This document shows, piece by piece, positions 32,645-34,280 of a stretch of 34,280 bases of DNA; the stretch's first letter is position 1, and each line of letters opens with the position of its first letter. The stretch covers positions 1 through 34,280 of the forward strand of contig JAJDOK010000052.1 of NCBI GenBank assembly GCA_022340185.1, read 5' to 3'. The notes under the pieces are model-generated. The model was not told the origin of the DNA, did not search any database, and was given only the letters and a program-made list of their open reading frames with translations. The position numbers and the translations under genes were made by a program. Source of the DNA: Salaquimonas sp. GTDB lineage: Bacteria; Pseudomonadota; Alphaproteobacteria; Rhizobiales; Rhizobiaceae.

Positions 32645-33567
32645 CCGGTTCTGCTGCTAAGCCGGCCTACGCCTTTATCGGTCTCGGCCATCTCGGCACC
32701 AACCTCGCCCAATGCCTGCTGCGCGACGGCTTCACCGTCCATGCCCATGACCGCGATCCAGCGCGCGTCGAACAACTGGTGAAGCTCGGCGCCATCGCCG
32801 CAGCAAGTCCGGCGGAAGCCGCACGCGCGGCGGGCAACGCGATCACCTGCCTGCCCTCACCCGCCGTCAGCGAAGCGGTGCTGACCGGTCCTGGCGGTCT
32901 TATCAAGGGCCTACCGGAAGGTGGCACATGGATCGAGATGTCGACCAATGGGCGCGACGAGATCATCCGCCTTGCGGCCGTCGTCGCCGAACACGGTATC
33001 CGCGTGATCGAATGTCCGGTCACCGGCGGCGTGCATCTGGCGGCGGCAGGCAAGATCACAGCGCTGGTCGGCGCGGACAAAGCCGATCTCGAGACGCACC
33101 GCCCCGCCATTGAAGCGATGTGCGCACGCGTCTTCCACATGGGACCGATCGGCTCGGCGGCGGTGATCAAGGTGATCACCAACATGCTGGCCTTCATCCA
33201 TCTGGCCGCGACCAGCGAGGCGCTGATGCTGGCGAAAAAGGGCGGGCTCGACCTCGCCCAGACGTATCACGCCATCGCGGCTTCTTCCGGTACCTCCTTC
33301 GTGCACGAGACCGAGGGGCAACTGATCCTCAACGGCAGCTACGACATCGCGTTCACGATGGACCTGGCGCTGAAGGATCTGGGCTTCGCACTCGCCATGG
33401 GTCGGGAATGGGATTCGCCGCTCAAACTGGCCGAACTGGTCAACACGATCTTCGAAAGGGGCAAGGCGGCCTATGGCGGCGAAGCGTGGTCGCCGATGAT
33501 CGCCAAACTGCTCGAGGACGAAACCGGCGTTGATCTGCGCGCGCCGGGATTTCCTGCGAAGCTTTGA
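32641..33567 (+). CDS. 3-hydroxyisobutyrate-dehydrogenase-type NAD(P) oxidoreductase, GTG start
   Basis: Beta-hydroxyacid dehydrogenases oxidise 3-hydroxy acids (3-hydroxyisobutyrate, tartronate semialdehyde, 6-phosphogluconate relatives). GTG 32641 overlaps the previous stop in GTGA, and the protein then starts with the Rossmann motif FIGLGHLGTNLAQ (GxGxxG at 14-19). The family substrate-loop phrase is ECPVTGGVHLAAAGKITALV. The catalytic Lys is in SAAVIKVITNML. Length is 308 residues, normal for the family. An open frame extends upstream within the previous gene without biological sense. With its neighbours it would reduce or oxidise the product of the enolase-type enzyme; the direction is not known. 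Confidence 0.9.
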   Translation: MTGSAAKPAYAFIGLGHLGTNLAQCLLRDGFTVHAHDRDPARVEQLVKLGAIAAASPAEAARAAGNAITCLPSPAVSEAVLTGPGGLIKGLPEGGTWIEMSTNGRDEIIRLAAVVAEHGIRVIECPVTGGVHLAAAGKITALVGADKADLETHRPAIEAMCARVFHMGPIGSAAVIKVITNMLAFIHLAATSEALMLAKKGGLDLAQTYHAIAASSGTSFVHETEGQLILNGSYDIAFTMDLALKDLGFALAMGREWDSPLKLAELVNTIFERGKAAYGGEAWSPMIAKLLEDETGVDLRAPGFPAKL

Positions 33568-33569
33568 GT

Positions 33570-34244
33570 TCAGTATATCCCGGGAATCAGGCGATAGCGC
33601 ACATGATGTGCATAGTCCCGATAGCCTGACAATTCTTCCTGCAATGTCCGGTCTTCAAGTGCCGTTCTCAATATCGAAATGATGGATGCCAGCGCCACCG
33701 GAACCAGCGTCCATAGCGAACCGAGCGCAAGAACAATACCGAACAGTGCAAGAATATTTCCGGCATATCCCGGATGCCGCACAACCCGGTAGGGGCCACT
33801 GTCACATACCACATGCCCGCGATCCGTCTGTATGCGCACCACGCTGTAGAAAAACCGATTTTCTGCCAATGCCCACGCAGCGAATGCGTATCCGAGCGCG
33901 ACCAGAGCGAAACCGATGAGAACCAGCCAGAGCGGAAATTGGGGGGACCAGCCGTAGCGGTGGTCCAGTCCCGCCACAATGACCACCGGGTATGCGATAC
34001 TCACCGCCATCAATGGAGCAAGTACTTTGTCCCAGGCTTTTGCGTTCCGGAAACTTTCAACATTCTGACGTTCGGCCGTCATTCCTGGATGCCGCTGTTC
34101 AGCCCAGACACGACCACCTATGCCCGCGGCAACGATCAGAGGGGAATAAAGCCACGCCTGCCACCAGCCGATATCCCCGCCGCATACCAACAAGATCAGC
34201 GGGATCAGGAGATACACGACAGCCAATCTGATCCACTGGCGCAT
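33570..34244 (-). CDS. Membrane methyltransferase of the isoprenylcysteine carboxyl methyltransferase / phospholipid methyltransferase type
   Basis: The 224-residue integral membrane protein has about five hydrophobic segments (near residues 5-22, 30-45, 75-92, 104-126 and 162-190). The family C-terminal signature for SAM binding is GPYRVVRHPGYAGNI (150-164), followed by LEDRTLQEEL and a YRDYAHHVRYRLIP end. Bacterial members methylate small lipids or amines or are uncharacterised; isoprenylcysteine itself is not expected in bacteria. It is convergent with the oxidoreductase operon, two bases apart, and therefore a separate unit. Its promoter should lie at 34245-34280, at the window edge. Confidence 0.85.
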   Translation of the reverse strand: MRQWIRLAVVYLLIPLILLVCGGDIGWWQAWLYSPLIVAAGIGGRVWAEQRHPGMTAERQNVESFRNAKAWDKVLAPLMAVSIAYPVVIVAGLDHRYGWSPQFPLWLVLIGFALVALGYAFAAWALAENRFFYSVVRIQTDRGHVVCDSGPYRVVRHPGYAGNILALFGIVLALGSLWTLVPVALASIISILRTALEDRTLQEELSGYRDYAHHVRYRLIPGIY

Positions 34245-34280
34245 GGATATTATCTGGACTGCCCCTTCACTTCCCTTCTT

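Noticed and set aside
1-34280. tRNA genes, CRISPR arrays, insertion sequences and phage genes
   Set aside because: Spacers were read on both strands. No cloverleaf with a T-loop, no regular spacer-repeat array, and no transposase or integrase motif was seen.

Overview
The window is a GC-rich alphaproteobacterial chromosome segment, most likely from the order Hyphomicrobiales (Rhizobiales), perhaps the Mesorhizobium/Hoeflea/Phyllobacterium side. The argument is content and order: a minus-strand block dgt-argS-SPOR protein-nagZ-scpA-scpB-tatA-tatB-tatC-serS, followed by erpA, xthA, an ExoR-type regulator and a PopZ-like (DUF2497) gene upstream of valS. This combination is familiar from rhizobial core genomes. 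No tRNA, rRNA, CRISPR array, transposase or phage gene was seen.

Layout. 1-759 holds the N-terminal half of serS, which stops looking like SerRS at about position 100, where base composition drops sharply. 811-2577 is tatC, tatB, tatA (protein export). 2766-3953 is an orphan iron-type ABC ATPase. 4000-6797 is scpB, scpA (chromosome condensation) and nagZ (wall recycling). 6798-7134 is a gene-free spacer with three copies of a 42-base arm-plus-hairpin module. 7135-13099 is a large SPOR-domain protein, argS and dgt. From 13398 the order becomes patchier: an amidase, erpA and a secreted SH3 protein on the plus strand; an NCS2 purine permease on the minus strand; then xthA and a small secreted protein on the plus strand.

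18781-20218 holds exoR, whose first codons overlap the end of a shrunken dihydroxy-acid dehydratase gene. That gene has lost its whole iron-sulfur and catalytic middle but stays in frame. 20549-25831 holds a methyltransferase, valS, a class I glutamine amidotransferase and popZ. 25999-29998 is a cell-envelope stretch on the minus strand: a six-helix DUF2189 membrane protein, a secreted alpha/beta hydrolase and a YcbB-type L,D-transpeptidase.

30317-33567 is a compact plus-strand operon for oxidation and dehydration of an unknown hydroxy- or sugar-acid: a zinc alcohol dehydrogenase, an enolase-superfamily enzyme and a 3-hydroxyisobutyrate-dehydrogenase-type enzyme. A membrane isoprenylcysteine-methyltransferase-like gene faces it at the right edge.

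Most of the window is housekeeping. I did not find a defence system, secretion island or other clearly new multi-gene system. The signals most worth a second look are the 42-base covarying hairpin module, the double-deleted IlvD remnant fused onto the exoR start, the chimeric end of serS, and the enolase-superfamily enzyme that lacks the usual first metal aspartate.
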